Source: DASRBN01 sp035294305
GTDB taxonomy: Bacteria; Chloroflexota; Ktedonobacteria; Ktedonobacterales; Ktedonobacteraceae
DNA length: 64,000 nucleotides
Assembly: GCA_035294305.1 (NCBI GenBank)
Contig: DATGLD010000041.1
Location: forward strand, 62,001-126,000
Reading direction: 5' to 3'
Position 1 is the first letter of the stretch. The number at the start of each line of letters is the position of its first letter. Positions 18,852-26,146 of the stretch are shown piece after piece. The notes below the pieces were generated by a model that saw only the letters and a program-made list of their open reading frames with translations, was not told where the DNA came from and did not search any database. The position numbers and the translations under genes are program-made.

Positions 18852-20480
18852 TTAACTCAGTGGGACGATTTGTCCGGCGACTACAAAACAATGCTCATAT
18901 GCAAAAAGGCCAACCAGGGCAAATAGCGATGCGACACCGCTGAGAGCAGGTTGGGCAACCGGAACAAACAGGGCAACAATGAGTATGGCTAGAGGAACAA
19001 CCGAACCAATGACGAAGAACTGGCCCCAGAAGATGCCTTGCAGGCCACCCCGGCTCATAAAGCGGGCCGCCAGGGCGACGTGGTTGTTGGCGTGAGGACC
19101 GAAGACTTCTAAAAAGATGAGCAACACATGTACAATGATAGCAATGAGCAGACTGATAGTGAAGAACGTGTCGATTGAGTTGCCGGGATGGAGCGCCCAG
19201 GCGAGTAGACTCAATGCGGCAGAACCGGCCAGGAAAGCCTGCACAAATAGAATAGGCAGCAAGAGCGGACCCTGCCAGAAGTCACGTCCCTCGGCCTGTC
19301 CAAAGAGGAAGGCGGTGTAGCACGCGGCTCCAATGCCGAAGAGCGCGGTCGGAATGAGTAGCCACAATAAGACATTGACGAAGCCGGTGATCGCCGCCAG
19401 AAACCATGCCGCTTCGAGCAGGCCGAAGATGGCGAGTAGAAAGCCGCCCCAGACGAGCCAGGAGGTCGGATTCGCCTTCGTCACGAGAAATAGCGCACGG
19501 TCGGGTCGCTTGAGGTCGGCCACCAGCAATAACAGCGTGAGGGCGATGAAAAAGCCACCAATGATGGGGGCGCCAATGCCGAGCAAGGCATTCATGACGC
19601 CAGTGATAGCTCCGTTTAGCCCAAAGAGCGCCAGGGCCAGAGTTGCCACGATCATTGTGCCGGCTCCGATGGATTTCGTGCCCAGGTAGGTAGAGACTTT
19701 CCAGCCCCAGGGGGCGCTATTTTTGGGTGTATCATAGACGATTTGCGCCGTGGGTTTTCCGTCCTTCGTTTCGGACAATGGTGCATACGGTTTGAGCGGA
19801 TTGATGGTTTTTAGCGTGCGGAGCGAGGTATTTTTCTCGATGTCGTTTTCATCTTCATAGCCTGGCTTGAGCAGGGTACTCCACATGGTCATATGCGGCA
19901 GCGCTTCTACGGCTGATTCCGGGTTGAGGGCAGCTTCATCCGCTCCTATATAATAGACATTAGGGCCGGTTCCCTGTTCGGGTTTGCGTGTGCGTACCGG
20001 TTCATGAGCAAGCAAACCGGCAATTTCGCTCTGTGGATTGTGCATGTCACCGGCGATGATGGCATGCTCTGGACAGACAACCACGCAGGCGGGTTCTAAT
20101 CCAAGCTCGGTGCGGTGGGCGCAATAGTTGCACTTGGCGGCAGTATGCGTATTGGGTTCGATATAGAGCGCATCATAGGGGCAGGCCTGCATGCACGATT
20201 TGCAGCCGATGCAGCGCGAAGAATCAAAGTCCACAATGCCATCCTTACGCTTATAAAGAGCTTTCGTTGGGCAGATGGCAACACAGGGAGCGTCATCACA
20301 GTGGTTGCAGCGGTTGACGAGGAAGTAACGGCGGGAGTTGGGAAACTCGCCCTTCTCGATGTACTTGACCCAGGTGCGGTAGACGCCGATGGGCACATCG
20401 TGTTCCGCCTTGCACGCCACGGTGCAGGCATGGCAACCGATACATTTGCGCTGGTCGATGACAAAGGCATATTTCGTCAT
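18852..20480 (-). CDS. 4Fe-4S ferredoxin subunit fused to NrfD-type membrane subunit
   Basis: 542 residues. Residues 1-170 carry four ferredoxin Cys groups (CIGCHACTVAC, CNHCDDAPCVAIC, CIGCKSCMQAC, CNYC..CVVVC), the usual four-cluster electron-transfer subunit of molybdoenzymes. A linker to about 255 leads into roughly eight membrane helices of the NrfD/PsrC type (YLGTKSIGAGTM, GAPIIGGFFIALTLLLLVADL, EVFGPHANNH). In most organisms these are two proteins (PsrB+PsrC or SoeB+SoeC). Fusion to a cytoplasm-type FeS domain supports electron transfer between the cytoplasmic face and quinone. It is first in the operon; the catalytic-subunit gene follows after 95 bases. Confidence 0.85.
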   Translation of the reverse strand: MTKYAFVIDQRKCIGCHACTVACKAEHDVPIGVYRTWVKYIEKGEFPNSRRYFLVNRCNHCDDAPCVAICPTKALYKRKDGIVDFDSSRCIGCKSCMQACPYDALYIEPNTHTAAKCNYCAHRTELGLEPACVVVCPEHAIIAGDMHNPQSEIAGLLAHEPVRTRKPEQGTGPNVYYIGADEAALNPESAVEALPHMTMWSTLLKPGYEDENDIEKNTSLRTLKTINPLKPYAPLSETKDGKPTAQIVYDTPKNSAPWGWKVSTYLGTKSIGAGTMIVATLALALFGLNGAITGVMNALLGIGAPIIGGFFIALTLLLLVADLKRPDRALFLVTKANPTSWLVWGGFLLAIFGLLEAAWFLAAITGFVNVLLWLLIPTALFGIGAACYTAFLFGQAEGRDFWQGPLLLPILFVQAFLAGSAALSLLAWALHPGNSIDTFFTISLLIAIIVHVLLIFLEVFGPHANNHVALAARFMSRGGLQGIFWGQFFVIGSVVPLAILIVALFVPVAQPALSGVASLFALVGLFAYEHCFVVAGQIVPLS

Positions 20481-20918
20481 GAGTGCTCATCCTTTTCGCC
20501 GTTGAACAAGGGTATTACTCTTGATTATACCGTAAGCGGGAAAGAGGTGCTTGCCTGATCGATCTCTTTAAAATTTCTATCAATCTTCGCTCCCGACTTT
20601 TTTCTGCAACCCTTTACTCATCCCAACATTACCATATTTTATTCATTCTATCAAGTTATTTATTATATTCTATTTTGTTATGAAATATGGTTGCATGATA
20701 AGCGTTCTCAACGGCAAACAACATTAGATGATCCCCTTTCGCTACATTGGCCGTAACCCTGGCCGCAAGGTTATGGTATCGTATAGTTGTCTCTCACATG
20801 AGAGCCGAGGGGTTCTTTCTTCTTTTAAGGAAGAGAATGATGAAGGGAGTATTCAAGATGTCATCATCCAACCAGAAAGCCAGAGCCATCCAATTCCGCA
20901 ACATGCAGTCCGGTTCGC
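20481..20918. other. Intergenic gap upstream of the sulfur operon
   Basis: About 440 bases, AT-rich around 20600-20700. On the minus strand a TATAAT lies 43 bases before the operon start, and further up there is TTGATA, 17 bases, TAATGT. A plus-strand frame of 63 codons from 20837 exists but runs into the cupredoxin gene and is not convincing. No repeats seen. Confidence 0.5.
20524..20529 (-). promoter_or_regulatory. Candidate -10 box of the sulfur operon
   Basis: Perfect TATAAT on the minus strand, 43 bases before the FeS/NrfD start codon, within ACGGTATAATCAAG. No good -35 at the right distance. Confidence 0.35.
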
Positions 20919-21383
20919 CTATTCTCGTTCTGGTACCGGAACATATATTTCATGGCCGCCGGGTCCATTCAGCTGGCTGGCGAATTGCAAATGTGTATTC
21001 GGGGACACGATTGGAAACTGGTAGGTAAAGGTGTGCGTTGCCCCCGGCGGTATGCTGCCAACTGAATAGATGATTCCTTCCTGCGATTGCGGGCTGCCCG
21101 GCTCTGATCTGGATGGGTTCTCTTTGATGATAAAGTTATGGCTCGAACTCCCGTTATTTGTGACGACGAAAAAATACGGTACGCCGGCCTGGAAGGTCTT
21201 CATAGAAGAACTAATACTTTTATCGGTGATCGTTACCCTCACCTGTCGCGAGGGTGTATACGTTGGAACCGGCGTCTTCGTCGTCGTATTCGCGCCGCTT
21301 TCTGAGCTTTTTGAGCCACCACAGGCCGTTACGATAGCCACGATTATCAGCAGGACTATACCAAAAACAAGGCGATTCTTCAC
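20919..21383 (-). CDS. Cupredoxin-like lipoprotein
   Basis: 154 residues from the GTG at 21383, chosen because a purine-rich AGAGGAAAAG precedes it and it gives a compact signal peptide, MKNRLVFGIVLLIIVAIVTAC. The lipobox is VTAC, so the protein should be a lipoprotein on the outer face. A GTG ten codons earlier is also open. After a Thr/Ser-rich linker comes a beta-sandwich typical of plastocyanin-like proteins, with SSSHNFIIKE (possible copper His) and a final GGHEIYVPV (second His). A Cys ligand is absent, so blue-copper chemistry is doubtful. It could be a periplasmic-type electron carrier or a copper-binding protein. Confidence 0.6.
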   Translation of the reverse strand: MKNRLVFGIVLLIIVAIVTACGGSKSSESGANTTTKTPVPTYTPSRQVRVTITDKSISSSMKTFQAGVPYFFVVTNNGSSSHNFIIKENPSRSEPGSPQSQEGIIYSVGSIPPGATHTFTYQFPIVSPNTHLQFASQLNGPGGHEIYVPVPERE

Positions 21384-21490
21384 AACTTTTCCTCTTTCCC
21401 TCTGATCTTTCACCTACTACTAGGGATACGAACTGCGGGTAAAAACTGCGTAAGAATCGGCCGATGGGGCTGTCCTGGCCGCCCAAAAGA

Positions 21491-21517
21491 GGACAGGGAC
21501 AAGGCGCTGTCCCTACA
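21491..21517. repeat. Family-B short palindrome
   Basis: GGACAGGGACAAGGCGCTGT followed by CCCTACA: close to the consensus of the family, in the short gap between the CorA and lipoprotein genes. Confidence 0.6.
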
Positions 21518-21538
21518 GAACGGGTTCAAACGAACATG

Positions 21539-22591
21539 TCAGAGCCATCCACGGCGTTTGAAATACAGAATCTGGATAGCGGTAATAACTGCCATTCCCG
21601 CCAACACATACCAGAACAGGTAGCCATTATCGTGCTCGACCTGTGGTAGATGACCAAAATTCTGTCCAAAAACGCCTGTGATAAAGGTGATGGGCATAAA
21701 TATTGTCGCAATGATCGCCAGTTGTTTCATGACCACGTTCAGTCGATTCGATACCGTCGTCAGGTAGACATCCAGCATACCGCTCATCAAGTCGCGATAA
21801 GAATCCAGTATTTCAAAGGCACGCACGAGGTGGTCATGCACATCGGCAAAATAAGGCTCGGCTTTTGCCGGAATCAGTTTTCCAGTACGCGCTATTAACG
21901 CATTGGCAACCTCTATCTGTGGACTGATGACTCTTCTTAGCTGCGCCAGGGTTCTTTTCATGCGGAAGATACGCACCTGTACATCGTTGGAGCCGCTGCT
22001 TACAGCCTCGTCCTCCAGATCGTCAATGATATCATCGATATCATCCAACACGGGGAAGTAGCTATCCACCAGCGCATCGAGGAGGGTATACAAGAGAAAC
22101 GGCATACCACGACTCATGATGTGCTCTCCTGAATCTTTTTCTCGCGCTTCCTGTTGCAACTTATCTATCCACTCGAAAGAGACGCGATGCGAGGTAATGA
22201 TAGAATTTTTTGCGAAGACCACGTCCAGTTTAGGGGTCACAGCCTCACCGGTTGCGGGGTCAAAAGTCATTCCATGCACAACCAGGTAGAAGTAGTTGTC
22301 TCTTTCAAGAAATTTGGCCCGCTCGTGCTCTTCGCACATTGTTTTGACAATGATAGGTTCGAGCTTGAATATGTCACAGAGTTGAGTCTCACAGTCGCTA
22401 CAATCGCCGGTGATATCGAGCCAGACCAATGTGTGTGGATCAAGCAGGATTTCAGGCAACGTTTCAAGTGGGATGTCTGTGCTAAGCTGGCCGTTTTTCC
22501 AGGCTATTACGCGTAGTTCCTGCTGTTGAGCGGGTAGCAATTTTCCCTGCTCTTCTCCTGGTTTAAGCGGTTTCTGTTCCTGTTGCTGCAT
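21539..22591 (-). CDS. corA: CorA-family divalent cation transporter with variant GQN signature
   Basis: 350 residues. I chose the ATG at 22591 because AAGGAG lies upstream; a frame 29 codons longer has no SD. The N-terminal cytoplasmic domain is followed by a long helix and two C-terminal membrane helices, the standard CorA layout. The pore signature, normally GMN, reads VFGQNFGHLP. The C-terminus ends RRGWL with basic residues. CorA proteins carry Mg2+ (or Co2+/Ni2+); the M-to-Q change could alter selectivity. Monocistronic; a strong hairpin lies just upstream, ending the preceding queA-like transcript. Confidence 0.88.
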   Translation of the reverse strand: MQQQEQKPLKPGEEQGKLLPAQQQELRVIAWKNGQLSTDIPLETLPEILLDPHTLVWLDITGDCSDCETQLCDIFKLEPIIVKTMCEEHERAKFLERDNYFYLVVHGMTFDPATGEAVTPKLDVVFAKNSIITSHRVSFEWIDKLQQEAREKDSGEHIMSRGMPFLLYTLLDALVDSYFPVLDDIDDIIDDLEDEAVSSGSNDVQVRIFRMKRTLAQLRRVISPQIEVANALIARTGKLIPAKAEPYFADVHDHLVRAFEILDSYRDLMSGMLDVYLTTVSNRLNVVMKQLAIIATIFMPITFITGVFGQNFGHLPQVEHDNGYLFWYVLAGMAVITAIQILYFKRRGWL

Positions 22592-22739
22592 GCGATGCAC
22601 TCCTTTTCGAGGGCGTAGACGATAAGCTGGTATGGTCAGAATAGTATCTGTTTTATTGCTGCTTCTGTTTTTAGACACGAGGGTAAGGTTTAGTACGCCT
22701 CATTTCCAGATCATTATATACCTCAGTTCATATGTGTAG

Positions 22740-22809
22740 GCATGAGGATGGACAAATAAATCGGCCGGGTCGCTATAGACCCGGCCGATTTATTTGTCCA
22801 TCCTCATGC
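22740..22809 (-). terminator. Perfect 32-bp hairpin after the queA-like gene
   Basis: Arms 22740-22771 and 22778-22809 are exact reverse complements (starting GCATGAGGATGGACAAATAA) with a six-base loop GCTATA. It starts ten bases after the queA-like stop on the minus strand, before the corA promoter region. The stem is unusually long for an intrinsic terminator and lacks a clear T-run, so it may also be an inserted palindrome. Confidence 0.65.
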
Positions 22810-22818
22810 TTGCATATA

Positions 22819-23931
22819 TCAAGGCAAAATCAGGTGCAAATCTCCGAATTCATGCCAGAGGTAATGCTCGCGCAGCGCTTCGGCATAGGTCACTTTCAAA
22901 TGTTCCAGCCCCGCAAGAGCCTCTAGCATCGAGAGGTGGGAAGCGCGCGGCTCGTGCAGACCTGTAAGCATGCCATTCACGGCCCGGATGCCGCGCTGAG
23001 GTGTCACTATCACAGAGGTCCAGCCCTCGCCGGGATGTGTGGTTCCCTCGCTATCAGTAACCGTCTCCAGGGCGCGTACTACGGTCGTTCCGACGGCTAT
23101 GATGCGCTTGCCCGTCAAATGCGCTGTATTTACACGTTGAGCCGTCTCCAGGGGTACGCGATAATATTCCTCGTAGGGTGGTTCGTGATCCTCAAGGCTG
23201 GCAACTCCAGTGTGCAAGATCAGGGGAGCGATCTGAACACCGCGCGCAACGAGACGCGTTATCAATTCAGGGGTAAAGGCACGCCCGGCAGAGGGCATCT
23301 CTGCGCTGCCCATTTCAGTTGCATAGACCGTCTGGTAATAGCTTGCGGGCCATTCCTGCTTCACGTAGCTATAGCGGATGGGGAAGCCGTAGCGCGCAAG
23401 GTAATCCTGCAAGGGATTAAGATACTCTACTTCGCCGTCAGGAGCGATGTAAGGAGAGGGCAGTTGCAAGGTGGCAATCCACAGGCGTGTGCGAGTTTGC
23501 GCGTTATTCCCGGCAAGTGGTTTGCCGGCTCGATCCGAAGAATAGGGTACGTGCAGCGTCACTGTCGCCCTGCCCGGCAGTTGTAGTGTCTCACCCGCTC
23601 TAGCATCGTAGAAAGGCTTCGTGCCGGTCTCACCAGGCTGCCGCACTTCGACGATCCACATATTCGCCGGAAGGTGGGTCGAGAGATGCAGTTCAAAAGG
23701 AGTACCGTCCCTGCGTGTGGCGTGCAAAGCCGCATTCATCGTGCCACTGGTATTGATTACCAGCAGGTCGCCGGCTTGCAGGAAATCTGGAAGTTCGCGA
23801 AATTGCGTATGCGCCACGCGGTTGTCCGCCAGGTATGAGATCATCAGGCGCACCTCGTCCCGTGCCAGGCCGCGCTCCTCGGGTGGCTCACCTGCCTCGA
23901 GTTCGGTTGGAAGTTCAAAATCGTATGGCAT
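22819..23931 (-). CDS. QueA-like S-adenosylmethionine:tRNA ribosyltransferase-isomerase
   Basis: 370 residues. It follows the QueA plan: N-terminal DFELP, then NTSGTMNAAL (compare QueA NxxRVxxA), and the central YATEMGSAEMPSAGRAFT, matching QueA QTVYA..GSVAAPTAGLHFT. QueA transfers ribose from AdoMet to 7-aminomethyl-deazaguanine in tRNA to make queuosine. Several normally conserved N-terminal positions (the SRLL-type segment) differ, so it may be a paralogue with another substrate. Its ATG overlaps the upstream SDR stop by one base (TAATG), so the two are translationally coupled. No other queuosine gene is in the window. Confidence 0.75.
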   Translation of the reverse strand: MPYDFELPTELEAGEPPEERGLARDEVRLMISYLADNRVAHTQFRELPDFLQAGDLLVINTSGTMNAALHATRRDGTPFELHLSTHLPANMWIVEVRQPGETGTKPFYDARAGETLQLPGRATVTLHVPYSSDRAGKPLAGNNAQTRTRLWIATLQLPSPYIAPDGEVEYLNPLQDYLARYGFPIRYSYVKQEWPASYYQTVYATEMGSAEMPSAGRAFTPELITRLVARGVQIAPLILHTGVASLEDHEPPYEEYYRVPLETAQRVNTAHLTGKRIIAVGTTVVRALETVTDSEGTTHPGEGWTSVIVTPQRGIRAVNGMLTGLHEPRASHLSMLEALAGLEHLKVTYAEALREHYLWHEFGDLHLILP

Positions 23932-24644
23932 TATGTTTTGCTGATTTCTTCTATCAATTTTCGGGCGGAATAGCGCCCGCTGGGGCGCTGGCCTGTAATC
24001 AATTCGATCAGACCCGGCACACTCTCCTCTGGCAATGGGCGGTCGCTGATATCTTCGCCGGGAAAAGCTTCCTGGTGCATCTGCGTGCGCATATCGCCGG
24101 GATCAACCCAGTAGACACGCAGTTCAGGATTTTCGGCGGCAAGAATATTTGAAAGCTGTTCGAGAGCTGCTTTGCTCGATCCATAACCGCCCCAGCCTGC
24201 GTAGGCCTCGACACCGGCATCGCTGGTAATGTTCACCAAGCATGCCCCCGGTTTCAATTCGTGTTGAAGCTCTTGAATCAGGGCCAGCGGGGCGATGACG
24301 TTGGTGTGGTAGACGCGGCCAAGCACATCGAGCGGGTAGGCGAGCAGGTTGGGTTGCGGGCTCGGGCCAAGGATGCTGGCATTATTCACAAGCGCATCCA
24401 ATCCACCGAGTTGCTGCGCGGCCTGCACAAGGGCGCGGCGATGAGTGGCATCCGTTACATCGCCAGGAATAGCTATCACGCGCGTCTGCTGCGCAAGTTC
24501 CGCGCGGGCGGTTTCGAGGGCATCCGCACCGCGCGCATCGATGATGAGCAGCCATCCCAGGGTCGCGAGCTGCCGGGCCAGCGCCAGGCCAAGCCCACGG
24601 GATGCGCCGGTAATGAGAGCGGTACGAGTTGTTTGTGTTGTCAT
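23931..24644 (-). CDS. Short-chain dehydrogenase/reductase
   Basis: 237 residues from the ATG at 24644, preceded by GGAG. A classical SDR: cofactor motif TGASRGLG near the N-terminus, NNAS core, and catalytic Ser (NITSDAG) with YGSSK (Tyr and Lys). The Asp after beta-2 (IIDARG) suggests NAD(H). The substrate is unknown. It is first of a two-gene unit with the QueA-like gene, a pairing that suggests a shared small-molecule or tRNA-modification role, though this could be chance. Confidence 0.8.
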   Translation of the reverse strand: MTTQTTRTALITGASRGLGLALARQLATLGWLLIIDARGADALETARAELAQQTRVIAIPGDVTDATHRRALVQAAQQLGGLDALVNNASILGPSPQPNLLAYPLDVLGRVYHTNVIAPLALIQELQHELKPGACLVNITSDAGVEAYAGWGGYGSSKAALEQLSNILAAENPELRVYWVDPGDMRTQMHQEAFPGEDISDRPLPEESVPGLIELITGQRPSGRYSARKLIEEISKT

Positions 24645-24858
24645 TTTCGGTCTCCGTTCCAATCAATTTGATCCTGTCTTATAGTATACCCCCAGAGCCG
24701 TACGCGACTTCAGACGAAAGGCCAGTTTTCTCCTGCACTTTGGTACAGTGGAAGAAGCCTCTGTAGAGATCGTTTCCCCTCCAATGCCATTCTAGGTGGG
24801 CCAGGCTGAGAGATTCCAATTGCTTTAGTATGCGCCAGCTTATGGAGGAGAACAGAAA

Positions 24859-25140
24859 ATGGTTCCGACACCAACCAGCGCTGGCAGTCCGGTAAGCGGA
24901 ACTGGCGAGCAGGTAAGTAGTGGGCAGACACATGTACAGAACTATCTGCAGCCGTTGCTCGAGCGTATTCAAGGCCACGAGATCGATCCCTCATCTGTGA
25001 TTGCGCATCGCATGAGCCTGGATACGTCGAGTGCAAATACATTACGGCAAATGACGGAGGTTATTCACCAAAGGTTTCCTGGGTTGCCACTATACCAGGC
25101 CACCTCGCGTCGGGCGCAATCAAACAGGCTCTTATGCTAG
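24859..25140 (+). CDS. Small hypothetical protein
   Basis: 93 residues starting at an ATG with a strong SD (GGAGGAGAACAGAAAATG). The first 25 residues are rich in Ser, Gly, Thr; the rest is amphipathic and probably helical (HVQNYLQPLLERIQG, ANTLRQMTEVIHQRF). I recognise no domain. It lies in the divergent gap between the SDR and the response regulator. A competing minus-strand frame over 24679-24978 lacks a comparable start signal. Confidence 0.45.
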   Translation: MVPTPTSAGSPVSGTGEQVSSGQTHVQNYLQPLLERIQGHEIDPSSVIAHRMSLDTSSANTLRQMTEVIHQRFPGLPLYQATSRRAQSNRLLC

Positions 25141-25258
25141 GGCCTGATAGTGATCCATAAAGCAGGGTATCATATTCATAACTTTCAATCGTGTTCATGA
25201 GTGAAGAGGGTAGGAAGTCAATTTGTCGCTTCTATTTCTGAAGTCAGGGGGGTTCAAA

Positions 25259-25948
25259 GTGGAACAGAGAAAGCGCATTCTTATTGTTGAAGACGAGCCA
25301 CAAATCGTAGATTTGCTGAGGCGAGGGCTGGGCTACAAGGGTTTTGATGTGCTGGCCGCGCAGGATGGTCAGGAGGCATTACAGCTATTTCAGGCCACGC
25401 CGCCGGACCTGGTGATACTGGATATCAAGTTACCAGATATAGACGGTTACCAGGTATGCCGCTACATGCGCGCGACCGGTGATGAGTCTTTACCCATCCT
25501 GATGCTAACGGCGAAGGACGAACTTTCCGATAAAATTATCGGGTTGGATAGTGGAGCGGATGACTACATCACGAAACCGTTCGCCTTCGAGGAATTACTG
25601 GCGCGCATCCGGGCCGGGTTGAGACGAGTGGAAGCGAAGAGCCGTCATACTGCACAGATGATAGTAGGAGACCTGATTATTGATACAGCCGCGCGCCAGG
25701 TGACACGAGGAGGCATCCCTATCGAGCTCACGATGCGCGAATATGACCTGCTGGAGCTGCTGGCACAGAATGTTGGTCATGTCTTGACGAAAGACAGTAT
25801 CTTCGAACGCATCTGGGGATATGATAATGAGGCGGGGTTAGATATCATCAAGGTTTACATCAATTATCTGCGCGCGAAGCTCAACGTTGAGGGCAAACCG
25901 GATATCATTCACACTGTGCGTGGGGTTGGTTATATGCTGAAACCCTGA
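25259..25948 (+). CDS. OmpR-family response regulator
   Basis: 229 residues from the GTG at 25259, placed after AGGGGGG and giving MEQRKRILIVEDEPQ. The receiver domain (about 5-120) has the acidic pair EDE, the phospho-acceptor Asp in LVILDIKLPD and the Lys in YITKPF. A winged-helix DNA-binding domain follows (about 135-228), with the recognition region ending VRGVGYML. It pairs with the histidine kinase gene that starts about 200 bases downstream; an inverted repeat element fills the space between. Target genes unknown. Confidence 0.93.
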   Translation: MEQRKRILIVEDEPQIVDLLRRGLGYKGFDVLAAQDGQEALQLFQATPPDLVILDIKLPDIDGYQVCRYMRATGDESLPILMLTAKDELSDKIIGLDSGADDYITKPFAFEELLARIRAGLRRVEAKSRHTAQMIVGDLIIDTAARQVTRGGIPIELTMREYDLLELLAQNVGHVLTKDSIFERIWGYDNEAGLDIIKVYINYLRAKLNVEGKPDIIHTVRGVGYMLKP

Positions 25949-25963
25949 TACAGGCAGGCGGAG

Positions 25964-26057
25964 GACAACTACCAGGGTACGCCTTTACTATGACGACGAG
26001 ACCAGCCCACAGAGGCGCGGTGTCATAGTAAGGACACCCTTGTGGTCACCCTGATGG
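25964..26057. repeat. Composite family-A palindrome between response regulator and kinase genes
   Basis: A left arm ACCAGGGTACGCCTTTACTA (25971-25990) then TGAC and a right arm GTCATAGTAAGGACACCCTT (26022-26041) then GTGGT are imperfect reverse complements, each a degenerate copy of the family-A unit. The whole forms a long stem-loop of about 95 bases within a two-gene signalling unit, where it could modulate downstream expression. Confidence 0.55.
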
Positions 26058-26146
26058 GAAACCAGGGCTTTGTCGCGAGGCATTTGATTCATGGGTTACA
26101 ACATACCGCCTGTGCCCCGCCCATCCTCTGTATATGGAGGCTGAAT

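Noticed and set aside
20837..21028. A 63-codon plus-strand ORF with AAGGAAG before ATGATG
   Set aside because: It overlaps the 3' end of the cupredoxin lipoprotein gene by 110 bases and shows no recognisable feature; kept only as a remote possibility.
24679..24978. A 99-codon minus-strand ORF opposite the small hypothetical gene
   Set aside because: No good start signal, and it overlaps the SD-supported plus-strand ORF; composition looks random.
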